DNA of 64,000 nucleotides, from positions 434,001 through 498,000 of the forward strand of contig NZ_JACHYB010000001.1 in NCBI RefSeq assembly GCF_014192515.1, given 5' to 3'. Below are positions 1 through 8,425 of the stretch, in pieces. This stretch comes from Microbacter margulisiae (lineage in GTDB: Bacteria > Bacteroidota > Bacteroidia > Bacteroidales > Paludibacteraceae). Below the pieces are notes generated by a model that was not told the DNA's origin, made no database searches, and saw only the letters and a program-made list of their open reading frames with translations. A program made the position numbers and the translations under genes. The first letter of the stretch is position 1. Each line of letters opens with the position of its first letter.

Positions 1-13
1 TAAAACTATACGT

Positions 14-3000
14 ATGGAAAAGATTACATCAGCCGAAGTTATCAATTGGGCAAAAGAGTTTCTTTCGAATTCGGAGAAAGCGCTTACTGCCGACGAAGTG
101 CGGGAACAGAAGAAGTATGCTGTCCTGATACAGAATCCAAACGATAAGATATTGCTTTCCAAGTTATTGGATGAGTCATCCCAGATCAGGGACGACAGGA
201 AACTGGCCCGCCGCATGAAGTTGTTGATCGAGCAATATGGCGTGCCTGCGTTTTTTAGTTCGTCGGATGCTTTTCTGATTCGGTTGTTTACGGCCTTTGG
301 TTACTGGTTTGATTTTATTTCGGTGCCGATTTTCAAGAAAAGACTCCGGTCGGATACCTCGAAAGTGATTATCGACGCGCAACCCAATGTGTTGAATCAC
401 CATCTGGATGAGCGTCACCAGCAGAAAATAGGTCAGAATGTAAACCTCCTGGGAGAAGTGGTGTTGGGTGATGGCGAAGCTGACCACCGCTACAAAGGTT
501 ATCTGGAAGCATTGAAAGATCCCGGAATAAATTATATCTCCATTAAGATTTCGGGTATTTACGCGCAAATCAATCCGTTGAATTACGAAAAGAACAAAAC
601 GGATCTTTGCGAACGTCTGGCTACAATTTACCGTCAGTCTGTTGATTATCCCTATCGGGATGCGGATGGTAACCTGTCCCCGAAGTTTGTGAACCTGGAT
701 ATGGAGGAATACAAGGATACGGAATTGACGCTGGATGTATTCAAGACGGTGTTGTCTTATCCGGAATTTAAAAATTATACGGCGGGTATTGTGGTTCAGG
801 CTTACTTGCCTGATGCGTGGAATTTTCAGACCGAACTGCTGGAGTTTGCCCGCAAAAGGGTTGCCGAAGGAGGTGCCCCGCTTAAAATGCGTTTGGTAAA
901 AGGAGCAAACCTGCAGATGGAAACAGTGATCTCTTCTTTGAGAGGGTGGGAGAATCCGGTTTTGAAATCGAAAGTGGAAGTGGATGCCAATTATTTGCAC
1001 ATACTGGATCGGGCGCTGGAACCTGACAATGCCCGGGCATTGCATATAGGCGTGGCTTCCCATAATTTCTTTTCTTTGGGGTATGCCGATTTGTTGAGCA
1101 GGAAAAACAATGTATCGGAGTTCGTTACTTTCGAAATGCTGGAGGGGATGGCCAACCATCTTCCGCGCGTCATGCGGAGCATGCAAAAACAGATTATTTT
1201 GTACACGCCCGTGGTGAAGAATGAACATTTCCTGAATGCCGTTTCCTATCTGGTTCGCCGTTTGGATGAAAACACAGGGAAAGATAATTTCCTGAGCTAT
1301 TCATTCAACCTGAAGTACGGAAGCGATCAATGGCATTTCCTTGAACAACAGTTTCAGGAAGCTTTCAGCCTGAAAGATAAGATGGCGGCTGCTTCGTTCC
1401 GCACACAGGACAGGCGCCAGCCATCAAAGCCGGTGGGCGATTTAGATCATTTTGTCAATGAGCCCGACACGGATTTCTATTTACGCTCCAACCGCCTTTG
1501 GGCAGAGTCGATCAGGGAGACCTGGATGAAGTCGTCCACCACAGAGCCTTATCAAATCCCGGTTCAGATAGGGGAGCAAACTATGATTTCTGCAAAGAAA
1601 TATCCCTATTACGACAGGAGCCAGTCAGAGAAAGTAACGGTATGTGAGGTCAGCTTGTCGAATCTTGACCAGGTGAAAGAGATCATCGGTGTGGCTGAGA
1701 AAGATGCTTCCGGCTGGCGTAAGACTACGCTGGATGAACGCAACAACATCCTGCACCAGGTGGCGTTGAACCTTGGCGACAGCAGGGGCAACCTGATTGG
1801 CTGCATGGCTGCTATTACCGGAAAGACATTTACGGAAGGTGATGTTGAAGTTTCCGAGGCGACCGACTTTTGCCGTTTCTATCCCATCTCAATGAAACGT
1901 TTTGCCGAACTGGAGACTATTTCAGTGACTCCGAAAGGCATTGTCCTCGTTATCCCGCCCTGGAACTTTCCTTTGGCTATTCCAGTGGGTGGGGTAGTGG
2001 CTGCCCTTTCCGGCGGCAATAGCGTCATTCTGAAACCTGCCACCGTAGCATTTCCTGTTGCCTGGGAGTTTGCCAAATGTTTCTGGGATGCGGGTGTTCC
2101 AAAGGATGCATTGCAACTGGTATGTGCTGATGGGCGCGAACCGGTGAACTATCTTACTGCACATCCGGCTATCAAACATATCATCATGACCGGTGGAACG
2201 GATACCGCTTTCCGGTTGTTGGAAAATAACCCCACTTGTCCGCTTTCTGCCGAGACCGGCGGAAAAGATGCCATTATACTGACTGCCAGCGGCGACAGGG
2301 ATCATGCCATACAAAACATCGTCACTTCGGCGTTCAGCAATGCCGGACAGAAATGTTCCGCCTGCTCCTTGCTTGTGCTCGAAAAACAGGTGTATGACGA
2401 TCCTGAATTTAAGGCAAAACTGGTAGATGCTGTCACCAGTCTGCACACAGGCAGCGTATGGGATGGCGGTAACATTGTCGGGCCGGTGATTACCGACAAA
2501 AACGAGAAGTTGCTTTATGCCATCGGGCATCTGGAAGAAGGGGAGTCGTGGCTGGTTCCTCCTGTTTTTGCCGATGAGAAGCATTACATGGTAAAACCTT
2601 GTGTGAAATGGGGTGTGAAACCGGATAGTTACACCTTCAGGACGGAATTGTTCGGACCTCTATTGGCTGTGGTTTGTGCCGACGATTTGCATCATGCCGT
2701 TGCGTTGGTGAATTCATCCGAATATGGGTTGACTTCGGGCCTTCAAAGCCTGGATGAAAATGAACAAAGCTTCTGGAAGGAACATATCGAAGCCGGCAAT
2801 TTGTATATCAACCGGGGTATCACAGGCGCTATTGTCAACCGGCAACCTTTTGGAGGTATGAAACGGTCTGCCTTTGGGGGCGGGTTAAAAGCCGGGGGAC
2901 GTAACTATGTCTCCAACTTTGTCAACATCCGGGAGGTGGAAACGCTTCAACCGGCAAAAGGGGATATCAGGGAGTTTCAACAGTTTCTGGACGAAATCAC

Positions 3001-3526
3001 CGAAGCGGAGAAGCCGCGGTTCAGGGTTGCTGTCGAAAGTTACCGGAGAAACCGTGAGGAGGAATTTTCGCAGGAAAAAGATATTCACCATATTGTCGGG
3101 GAACGGAATACCTTTCGTTACCTGCCGTTGAAACGTATGGCGCTACGGGTACAGAAAAACGATACATTATCCAACATCCTGATGATCGTTGTGGCTGCCA
3201 CGACTGTTAAGACGCCATTGCTGATAAGCATCGATCAGGATCATCCTCACCTGGCTGTGTTGCAGCGGATAGCAGGTCATTATTTCTCCATTGTTACTCA
3301 GGCAGAAGAGCAATTCCTGGCAGAAATGGACCGGTATGAAAGGGTTCGTACCTGTAGCAGTGATCTTTCTGAGGCTTTCTATAAAAAGGCGGCTGATTTG
3401 GGCAAATATGTCGCCATGGCCGCACCGCTGGTGGAAGGCAGGGTGGAGTTGCTTCATTATGTAAAGGAACAAAGCATTGCGTTTGAGTATCATCGTTATG
3501 GCAGCATAACGGAAACGATGGTTTAA
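14..3526 (+). CDS. putA: Bifunctional proline dehydrogenase / L-glutamate gamma-semialdehyde dehydrogenase (PutA-type)
   Basis: Two-step proline oxidation to glutamate by one polypeptide of 1170 residues. The N-terminal half (about 60-470) is the FAD-dependent proline dehydrogenase barrel. The second half (about 540-1010) is an aldehyde dehydrogenase, with the PWNFP and GNSVILKPA cofactor segments, the AETGGKD glutamate motif and the catalytic cysteine Cys781 in NAGQKCSA. About 160 C-terminal residues follow with no motif I recognise. There is no ribbon-helix-helix DNA-binding domain at the N terminus, so it should act only as an enzyme, unlike the E. coli trifunctional protein. The ATG at 14 is the first in frame and only 13 bases precede it, so upstream signals are not visible. 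The enzyme call is firm; autoregulation is excluded only by the missing domain. Confidence 0.95.
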   Translation: MEKITSAEVINWAKEFLSNSEKALTADEVREQKKYAVLIQNPNDKILLSKLLDESSQIRDDRKLARRMKLLIEQYGVPAFFSSSDAFLIRLFTAFGYWFDFISVPIFKKRLRSDTSKVIIDAQPNVLNHHLDERHQQKIGQNVNLLGEVVLGDGEADHRYKGYLEALKDPGINYISIKISGIYAQINPLNYEKNKTDLCERLATIYRQSVDYPYRDADGNLSPKFVNLDMEEYKDTELTLDVFKTVLSYPEFKNYTAGIVVQAYLPDAWNFQTELLEFARKRVAEGGAPLKMRLVKGANLQMETVISSLRGWENPVLKSKVEVDANYLHILDRALEPDNARALHIGVASHNFFSLGYADLLSRKNNVSEFVTFEMLEGMANHLPRVMRSMQKQIILYTPVVKNEHFLNAVSYLVRRLDENTGKDNFLSYSFNLKYGSDQWHFLEQQFQEAFSLKDKMAAASFRTQDRRQPSKPVGDLDHFVNEPDTDFYLRSNRLWAESIRETWMKSSTTEPYQIPVQIGEQTMISAKKYPYYDRSQSEKVTVCEVSLSNLDQVKEIIGVAEKDASGWRKTTLDERNNILHQVALNLGDSRGNLIGCMAAITGKTFTEGDVEVSEATDFCRFYPISMKRFAELETISVTPKGIVLVIPPWNFPLAIPVGGVVAALSGGNSVILKPATVAFPVAWEFAKCFWDAGVPKDALQLVCADGREPVNYLTAHPAIKHIIMTGGTDTAFRLLENNPTCPLSAETGGKDAIILTASGDRDHAIQNIVTSAFSNAGQKCSACSLLVLEKQVYDDPEFKAKLVDAVTSLHTGSVWDGGNIVGPVITDKNEKLLYAIGHLEEGESWLVPPVFADEKHYMVKPCVKWGVKPDSYTFRTELFGPLLAVVCADDLHHAVALVNSSEYGLTSGLQSLDENEQSFWKEHIEAGNLYINRGITGAIVNRQPFGGMKRSAFGGGLKAGGRNYVSNFVNIREVETLQPAKGDIREFQQFLDEITEAEKPRFRVAVESYRRNREEEFSQEKDIHHIVGERNTFRYLPLKRMALRVQKNDTLSNILMIVVAATTVKTPLLISIDQDHPHLAVLQRIAGHYFSIVTQAEEQFLAEMDRYERVRTCSSDLSEAFYKKAADLGKYVAMAAPLVEGRVELLHYVKEQSIAFEYHRYGSITETMV

Positions 3527-3657
3527 AGATAGAGGAACGGGAAGACGTATTCAATTGACTGTTTTTTGTCAGTTATGCAGTTGTTTAGAGACTGTAAATT
3601 AAACTGTGTCAGTAAAGAATAAAATAATTTTATAACTTTACAATACAGTTTATTTTT

Positions 3658-4872
3658 ATGGAAGAATTTGATTACAAGGCTTTTCAAGCCAAAGTTTTAG
3701 AACAGATAAAATCTGGCAAACCCCTTTTAGGCAAAGATGGTGCCTTTGCGCCCTTGTTAGAAAATATTCTAAATGCAGCTTTAGAGGGAGAAATGGATGC
3801 TCATTTAGATGAAGATGAGCGTAGTTTAGGCAATCGGCGCAATGGACGTATGTCCAAACAAGTTCAAACCCAATTGGGTGAAGTCACCGTTCATACACCC
3901 CGTGACCGCCATTCCAGTTTTGAACCTGAGTTTATAAAGAAACGTGAAACAATACTTGCAGAAGGTGTTGCAGACCGTATAATTGGTCTTTATGCCTTGG
4001 GGAACAGTACTCGGGAAATAAGCGATTGGATGGAGGAAAACCTTGGAAACAGGGTTTCTGCTGACACAATCAGTTCCATAACAAACCGGGTTCTGCCAGA
4101 GATTCAGTCCTGGCGTAGCAGGTCATTGGATAGTGTTTATCCAATTGTTTGGATGGATGCCATTCACTACAAAGTGATGGACGAAAAGAATCGCCCTGTA
4201 ACACGAGCCATATACAACGTATTGGGTGTTGACCGTAACGGTTACAAAGATTTGCTTGGCATGTATATTTCCAAAAGCGAAGGAGCTAACTTTTGGTTAT
4301 CGGTGCTCACCGATCTTCAATCAAGAGGAGTAAATGACATTCTAATAGCCTCTACGGACAATCTTAGTGGCTTTTCAGATGCTATAAAAAGCGTATTTCC
4401 ACACACAGTAGTTCAAACTTGTGTGGTGCATCAAATCCGCAATTCAATTAAATATGTTGCAAGTAAAAATCAGAAAACGTTCATGAAAGATTTGAAGCTT
4501 GTTTATCAAGCAGTAAGCAAAGAGCAGGCAGCAATCGAACTCGATAATCTTGATTCAAAGTGGGGAAAGGATTATCCAATTGTCATTAAATCATGGCGTG
4601 ATAATTGGGAAAAACTAACCGCTTATTTTGAGTTTTCTGATGCTATCCGAAGAATCATATATACCACCAATACCGTAGAAGGCTATCACCGTCAGATAAG
4701 GAAAGTTACCAAAAACAAAGGTGTTTTTACCAATGATACAGCATTGGAAAAATTGGTGTATTTGGCCTATCGCAATATCCGGAAAAAATGGACTATGCCT
4801 CTGTCAAACTGGGGGTTAACTGCACAACAACTGGCGATTAAATTTCCTGAAAGGTTTAATTTATTTGAATAA
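3658..4872 (+). CDS. IS256-family (mutator-type) transposase
   Basis: DDE transposase of 404 residues, the usual length for the family. Catalytic residues are visible as Asp167 in WMDAIHY, Asp234 in STDNLSG and Glu341 in NTVEGYHRQIRK. The N-terminal segment with AALEGEMDAHL and RNGRMSKQ is typical of the mutator family. The ATG at 3658 starts 45 bp inside the left inverted repeat. The reading frame is unbroken, and with the exact target duplication this suggests an active copy. Confidence 0.96.
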   Translation: MEEFDYKAFQAKVLEQIKSGKPLLGKDGAFAPLLENILNAALEGEMDAHLDEDERSLGNRRNGRMSKQVQTQLGEVTVHTPRDRHSSFEPEFIKKRETILAEGVADRIIGLYALGNSTREISDWMEENLGNRVSADTISSITNRVLPEIQSWRSRSLDSVYPIVWMDAIHYKVMDEKNRPVTRAIYNVLGVDRNGYKDLLGMYISKSEGANFWLSVLTDLQSRGVNDILIASTDNLSGFSDAIKSVFPHTVVQTCVVHQIRNSIKYVASKNQKTFMKDLKLVYQAVSKEQAAIELDNLDSKWGKDYPIVIKSWRDNWEKLTAYFEFSDAIRRIIYTTNTVEGYHRQIRKVTKNKGVFTNDTALEKLVYLAYRNIRKKWTMPLSNWGLTAQQLAIKFPERFNLFE

Positions 4873-4961
4873 AATCACAACATCAAATAAATATCCAGGC
4901 ATTTTTCTTAGTTTTGCTTCCACCCAACAAAACGATGGTGAAACTTTGTGCCATTGTAATA

Positions 4962-4996
4962 AAAAACGATTAGGGGGTCGACCCCTAACCGTTTTT
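4962..4996 (+). terminator. Hairpin terminator of the IS256 transposase
   Basis: A near-perfect inverted repeat, AAAAACGATTAGGGG against CCCCTAACCGTTTTT, about 90 bp after the transposase stop. It ends in a T run on the + strand and an A run at the other side, so it could stop transcription from both directions. A 61-codon open frame across this stretch (4865-5050) lacks any family resemblance and is not called as a gene. Confidence 0.7.
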
Positions 4997-5113
4997 GCCC
5001 AACAAAACTCAGGATCTTCATTATCCATTATAAAAAATCGGATTAATTGAGTATCTGAAATTTGATAAGAATTGAAACTGACACAGTTTATTTTACGCTA
5101 CCGTTGTTTAATT

Positions 5114-5375
5114 TTCCAACCCCTCCGCTCCGCTCGTCCCCTTTCACCAAAGGGGACAGCTCTTGAACATCATGTTTTGGTAACCATGGTAGCATTGCTT
5201 GATTGTCAGATTGTTCTGCCCTTCTGATGAAGGGAAGTACCCGAAGGGGGTAGGGTTAGATCTTCCTGCATCTTCTTTAACTTCTGGCTGTTTTGTTACT
5301 TATTCAGCTATGTGATTCTTCCAACCCCTCCGCTCCGCTCGTCCCCTTTCACCAAAGGGGACAGCTCTTGAACAT
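5114..5375. repeat. Pair of 57-bp direct repeats with a degenerate inverted partner
   Basis: The same 57 bp occur at 5114-5170 and 5319-5375. The unit begins TTCCAACCCCTCCGCTCCGC and contains the small hairpin CCCCTTT/AAAGGGG. Between them, about 5212-5262, lies a diverged stretch in inverted orientation (AAGTACCCGAAGGGGG and TAGGGTTAGATC). This is a typical intergenic repeat cluster without coding potential. The IS256 element sits directly against its left edge. Confidence 0.85.
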
Positions 5376-5400
5376 TATTCTCCGGCCTCCCTCACAACAT

Positions 5401-5437
5401 AAAGCGATAGTCTCTTTCTCAAAGAGACTATCGCTTT
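5401..5437 (-). terminator. Perfect 17-bp hairpin after the fibronectin-III gene
   Basis: A perfect inverted repeat, 5401-5417 against 5421-5437, with a 3-nt loop (CTC). It lies 31 bp beyond the stop of the minus-strand gene ending at 5468, where a terminator is expected. No long T run follows on the minus strand, so it may also protect the transcript end. Confidence 0.65.
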
Positions 5438-5467
5438 GCAGGGTGCCCGTACAATTATTTCCGGTTT

Positions 5468-6094
5468 TTACATCACGAAGCTGCTTACTTCGTCACTCCA
5501 GTTTTGTGTTGGGTCGCTGCCTACTGCTACAACCTGGAATGCATATTGCTGCCCACGCTTGAGGTTGGGAATAATAATGCTGCTTTTGCTTGTCGATAAG
5601 CGTGTTTTGCTACTGGTTTCACTGCCTGGCATTTCGATATATTCTACATTGTATGCATAGGCGCTTTCCACCACGTCCCATTTCAGGTTGAGGCTGCCAC
5701 GGCTTGTCCCCGGAGTTATTTCTATGCCGGTTACCCGTGGTAACGGGCCTACCGGTGATGCTTTCCTGATAATTTCAAAGCCCGAACTGAGGATGATGGC
5801 TTCGTCGCCATTGCTTGTGTCCTGCACATAATTGGCTAATTTTTTCATAATTGCCTCTAAGTTAGCCCGTTTATTCCTTTTAATTGCCGTGTCTTCTTTG
5901 TTCCCATTTTTACTGTTCACGATGGCTACCTTCATCTCATCGATACACTTTTGAAGTTCGGTCAATTGTGGATTCGGACCCGGAAAATTCTCATTATCTG
6001 TTAAAGCATTTTTAATACTTTGCGCATAAGTAACGATGCCTTCATCCGAATACTTGTTACGTGAAACCTCTTTTGCTACTCTTGTTGTGTTCAT
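5468..6094 (-). CDS. Fibronectin type III domain protein
   Basis: A protein of 208 residues in two parts. Residues 1-110 are a mostly helical, charged region with no family I recognise. Residues about 115-208 form a fibronectin type III fold, with the pattern LNLKWDVV, AYNVEY and the final RGQQYAFQVVAVG...WSDEVSSF. No signal peptide or membrane segment is visible, which is unusual for Fn3 proteins that act outside the cell. The ATG at 6094 is the first in frame and gives a full-length product. The partner or ligand is unknown. It stands alone between two repeat arrays. Confidence 0.8.
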   Translation of the reverse strand: MNTTRVAKEVSRNKYSDEGIVTYAQSIKNALTDNENFPGPNPQLTELQKCIDEMKVAIVNSKNGNKEDTAIKRNKRANLEAIMKKLANYVQDTSNGDEAIILSSGFEIIRKASPVGPLPRVTGIEITPGTSRGSLNLKWDVVESAYAYNVEYIEMPGSETSSKTRLSTSKSSIIIPNLKRGQQYAFQVVAVGSDPTQNWSDEVSSFVM

Positions 6095-6188
6095 AAATAA
6101 CTTTTTTTTGTGTTGATATATAGATACATACTGAAGTCACTCCCGTTTTTTTAACGAAGTAAATTCATTCTTCATCCTTCAATAAATG

Positions 6189-6440
6189 GCTCCAATCAGT
6201 ATCCTGAATGCTCCAATCAGTATCCTGAATGCTCCGTTCAGTACACTGAATGCTCCAATCAGTACCCTGAATGCTCCGTTCAGTATCCTGAATGCTCCAT
6301 TCAGTACCCTGAATGCTCCGTTCAGTACCCTGAATGCTCCGTTCAGTATCCTGAATGCTCCGTTCAGTATCCTGAATGCTCCATTCAGTACCCTGAATGC
6401 TCCATTCAGTACCCTGAATGTTCCGTTCAGTATCGTGATT
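6189..6440. repeat. 21-bp tandem repeat (12 units), each a small hairpin
   Basis: Twelve head-to-tail units of 21 bp with consensus GCTCC-R-TTCAGTAYCCTGAAT. Most units contain ATTCAG-TAYC-CTGAAT, a 6-bp stem with a 4-nt loop, so the array is a row of hairpins. Because 21 is seven codons, three frames stay open across it: minus 6165-6485 (heptads such as SIQGTEW), minus 6179-6448 (FRVLNGA) and plus 6186-6680 (APFSTLN). The second minus frame has the most conservative changes (V/I, synonymous Asn). No frame has convincing non-repeat sequence, so I do not call a gene. There are no unique spacers, so it is not a CRISPR. Confidence 0.93.
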
Positions 6441-6485
6441 ATCTCCATTCCGACCGAAAAATTGATTTTTCAAATGTTGCAACAT

Positions 6486-7103
6486 TCTATTTTATTAGAG
6501 AGCGCTGCAGAAAATTACGCGATGGCCAATAATCATTATCGTGAAAAAACTGATTTTACTTTTTCAATGATCGTTTGTGCACTGCAAATGTACTTTGTCA
6601 ATATTAAAATACATATAGGTAATATTCACTATTTTTTTTTGACCAGTTTGAGGCAAAATCAGCAAGGACTAAAAGTATAAACCATAGATATATGGTGATT
6701 TATGAAAAAACACACCCCAAAAAAGCACATTTTATTAACAGTTATCTTTTAGATTATAATGATAAAGAATAACGCATAAACAGGATAAAGGATAAATAAG
6801 TAAAAATTATATTCTATATTTGTGCCTCATTTATATGTCTGGTTCCATCGCGTCATCCTCTTTGTATTCGTCTTCTCATTCTGTCAGAAAGCATCATTAT
6901 AATAAGGGAAGTTGGCGTAGCAACCGTCCTGTTTGCAGGATGAAGGCGCCCACTGGCGCAGTCCGGGGCTTTGGAGGCTGGACTCCCTGTTGGTGAAATT
7001 GGCCATACCTGTGTGATGATTATGTGTAACTAATTTTATATCCTTGATTTTCAAGTCAAAAACAACTGACGAAAGTGGAATTTAATCATTAAATTGCCTG
7101 TGT
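6486..7103. other. Intergenic stretch with a possible structured RNA at about 6830-7010
   Basis: No gene is supported here. A TATATTTG box at 6815-6822 resembles a Bacteroidota -7 element, although no TTG is placed for the -33 element. Downstream, between 6930 and 7000, three short hairpins follow one another: TCCTG/CAGGA, GCGCC/GGCGC and AGTCC/GGACT. The stretch is also richer in G and C than its surroundings. It could be a small RNA or the leader of the regulator gene at 7104. I do not recognise a known RNA family. Confidence 0.3.
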
Positions 7104-7946
7104 ATGAACTCATCTGTTTGTAAAGAGCATGCTGACTTAATTCATTATCATTTGTGCAAAGTAGGGAAAAAGAGATATGCCATGTTGGAGCAGGAACTTC
7201 CCCGTTTACTGAAAATAGCCAGGGGAAATCATTCGCTGAATTTCTGTTTCGATTTGCACAAAGGCAGTTATGCCCTTGTCGATCCCCGTTTTTATCCTTT
7301 TTCGGGCCGGGCAATGGCGAATGATACGGACAAGAAGCCCAAATGCCTGTTTATGGATCTGATTCATCCCGACGACCTTGCTTGCGTGCTTACAGCCGAC
7401 CAGCAGGCATATCATTTTTTTATGTCACTTCCGGTTAGCGAACAGGCCCATTTCGAGATGGTGAGCAATTTCAGAATGCGCAGTGCTTCGGGCAAATACA
7501 TAAGGGTGTTGCGGCGTATGATACCGTTTGAGTATGATAATGATGATAAATTGTGGCTGATACACATCATCGTCGACCAGTTGGAGTTTGTGGCAAGCCA
7601 GGAAAAGCCGCAGGCGTGGATTTTTAATACCACGAACAAGAAAATGAGGCTGGCGAAAGGAGACATACACAAAAACAAGGAATTCGATCTTGTTTCCGGG
7701 CGACAGATAAAGGTGTTGGAAATGACAGTTGACGGGAAAGGGGCGCATATAGCTGCCGAGCAGTTGTTTATCAGCAAAAAAACCGTCCACAGCCACCACC
7801 AGACTATTTTGTCCAGAACAAAATCCAAAAATATGACGCAGGCCTTTCATTGTTTAAGGATACTGAGGCTTATATGTAATGCCATTTACCTGTTCACCGC
7901 AGGTAACCTTGTGGATTGGCCACAAACCTTTCTTTGCCTTTCTTGA
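7104..7946 (+). CDS. PAS-like sensor / LuxR-type HTH transcriptional regulator
   Basis: A regulator of 280 residues. Residues about 40-175 form a PAS-like sensing region, with IHPDDLACVL near residue 92 and the typical end WLIHIIVDQLE. Residues about 195-260 are a LuxR-type helix-turn-helix (RQIKVLEMTVDGKGAHIAAEQLFISKKTVHSHHQ split over the helices). It is a clear paralogue of the gene at 29819, which has the same domain order. Compared with that copy the first HTH helix has lost the usual Glu of the TxRE motif. The C terminus carries about 25 extra residues (after LRLICNAIY), perhaps a frame change near the end. The target genes are unknown. Confidence 0.8.
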   Translation: MNSSVCKEHADLIHYHLCKVGKKRYAMLEQELPRLLKIARGNHSLNFCFDLHKGSYALVDPRFYPFSGRAMANDTDKKPKCLFMDLIHPDDLACVLTADQQAYHFFMSLPVSEQAHFEMVSNFRMRSASGKYIRVLRRMIPFEYDNDDKLWLIHIIVDQLEFVASQEKPQAWIFNTTNKKMRLAKGDIHKNKEFDLVSGRQIKVLEMTVDGKGAHIAAEQLFISKKTVHSHHQTILSRTKSKNMTQAFHCLRILRLICNAIYLFTAGNLVDWPQTFLCLS

Positions 7947-8055
7947 ACTTTCTTGCTCAAAAAATGCTTAGCAACATAAAAAAAGTGACATATAAAGTTG
8001 GATTTTAAAAAAAGAATGTTGACCTTTGCCATGTTAACCTCCGCTGGCACAAAAT

Positions 8056-8200
8056 AACATCTGGATCAGAATTTACAGAATAGTGTCTGGATCAGAATTT
8101 ACAGAATTATAGAATTTACGGAATAATAGAATACAGAGAGATAGAATCAGATACAGCATTGAAACAGTAGCCGATGGAAAAGGTTGCATAGAAAGTTTAC
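8056..8200 (+). pseudogene. Decayed copy of the GxxExxY repeat unit
   Basis: This stretch repeats the sequence before and at the start of the GxxExxY gene at 10781. Shared blocks include CAGAATTTACAGAATTA, GAATACAGAGAGATAGAATC and GAAACAGTAGCSGATGGAAA. The copy contains the start codon but a deletion of about 25 bp removes codons 4 onwards, and similarity is lost by about 8200. The motif CTGGATCAGAATTTACAGAA is also doubled at 8060-8080 and 8087-8106. It is a remnant of a second insertion of the unit. Confidence 0.7.
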
Positions 8201-8425
8201 CTGGACATTCGAGTAGCAGGACAACTGAGATATATTGCGCATATTACAACAAAAGGATATACGCCATAAACAGAAATAACCAGATAGATATAATGAGCTT
8301 AATTACAACAAATGTAGCAAACTTATAAGACAAATATATGCGCCATATTATGGCGTATATACAACTGAGGGGCGTATATATAGATGTTGTGCGTAATTTT
8401 AACAAAACCGACTAAATGAATAGAT
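8201..8425 (+). other. Spacer before the first cassette-like gene, with hairpins and a GTT core
   Basis: An AT-rich stretch. It contains an 11-bp inverted repeat (8337-8347 with 8350-8360, TATGCGCCATA against TATGGCGTATA) and a further ATACGCCATA at 8259-8268. GTTGTGCGTAATTTT at 8386-8400 is the inverted partner of AAAACTACGCACAAC at 9383-9397, on the other side of the gene that follows. I read 8386-8392 as the right core of an attC-like site closing the upstream spacer. The rest of that site is not clear. Confidence 0.5.

Larger units (their letters stand above)
3588..5102 (+). mobile_element. Complete IS256-family insertion sequence with 8-bp target duplication
   Basis: The element is 1515 bp. 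The left end (3588-3613) and the reverse complement of the right end (5077-5102) match at about 20 of 26 positions, with an exact block AAACTGTGTCAGT. The target sequence GTTGTTTA occurs directly before the element (3580-3587) and directly after it (5103-5110), which is the 8-bp duplication expected of IS256-family transposition. It carries one transposase gene and a hairpin terminator. Intact ends, an exact duplication and an intact gene suggest a recent insertion between the putA-type gene and a repeat-rich spacer. Confidence 0.93.

Noticed and set aside
176..1228. Large minus-strand frame inside the putA-type gene
   Set aside because: It is an antisense shadow of the enzyme, with no recognisable domain.
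4865..5050. Small gene after the IS256 transposase
   Set aside because: It crosses the terminator hairpin and has no family resemblance; it lies in the noncoding end of the IS.
6189..6440. CRISPR array
   Set aside because: The units are head to tail without unique spacers and no cas gene is in the window.
6165..6680. Open frames on both strands across the 21-bp repeat
   Set aside because: They are open because the period is a multiple of three. No frame contains clear non-repeat coding sequence, so none is called as a gene.
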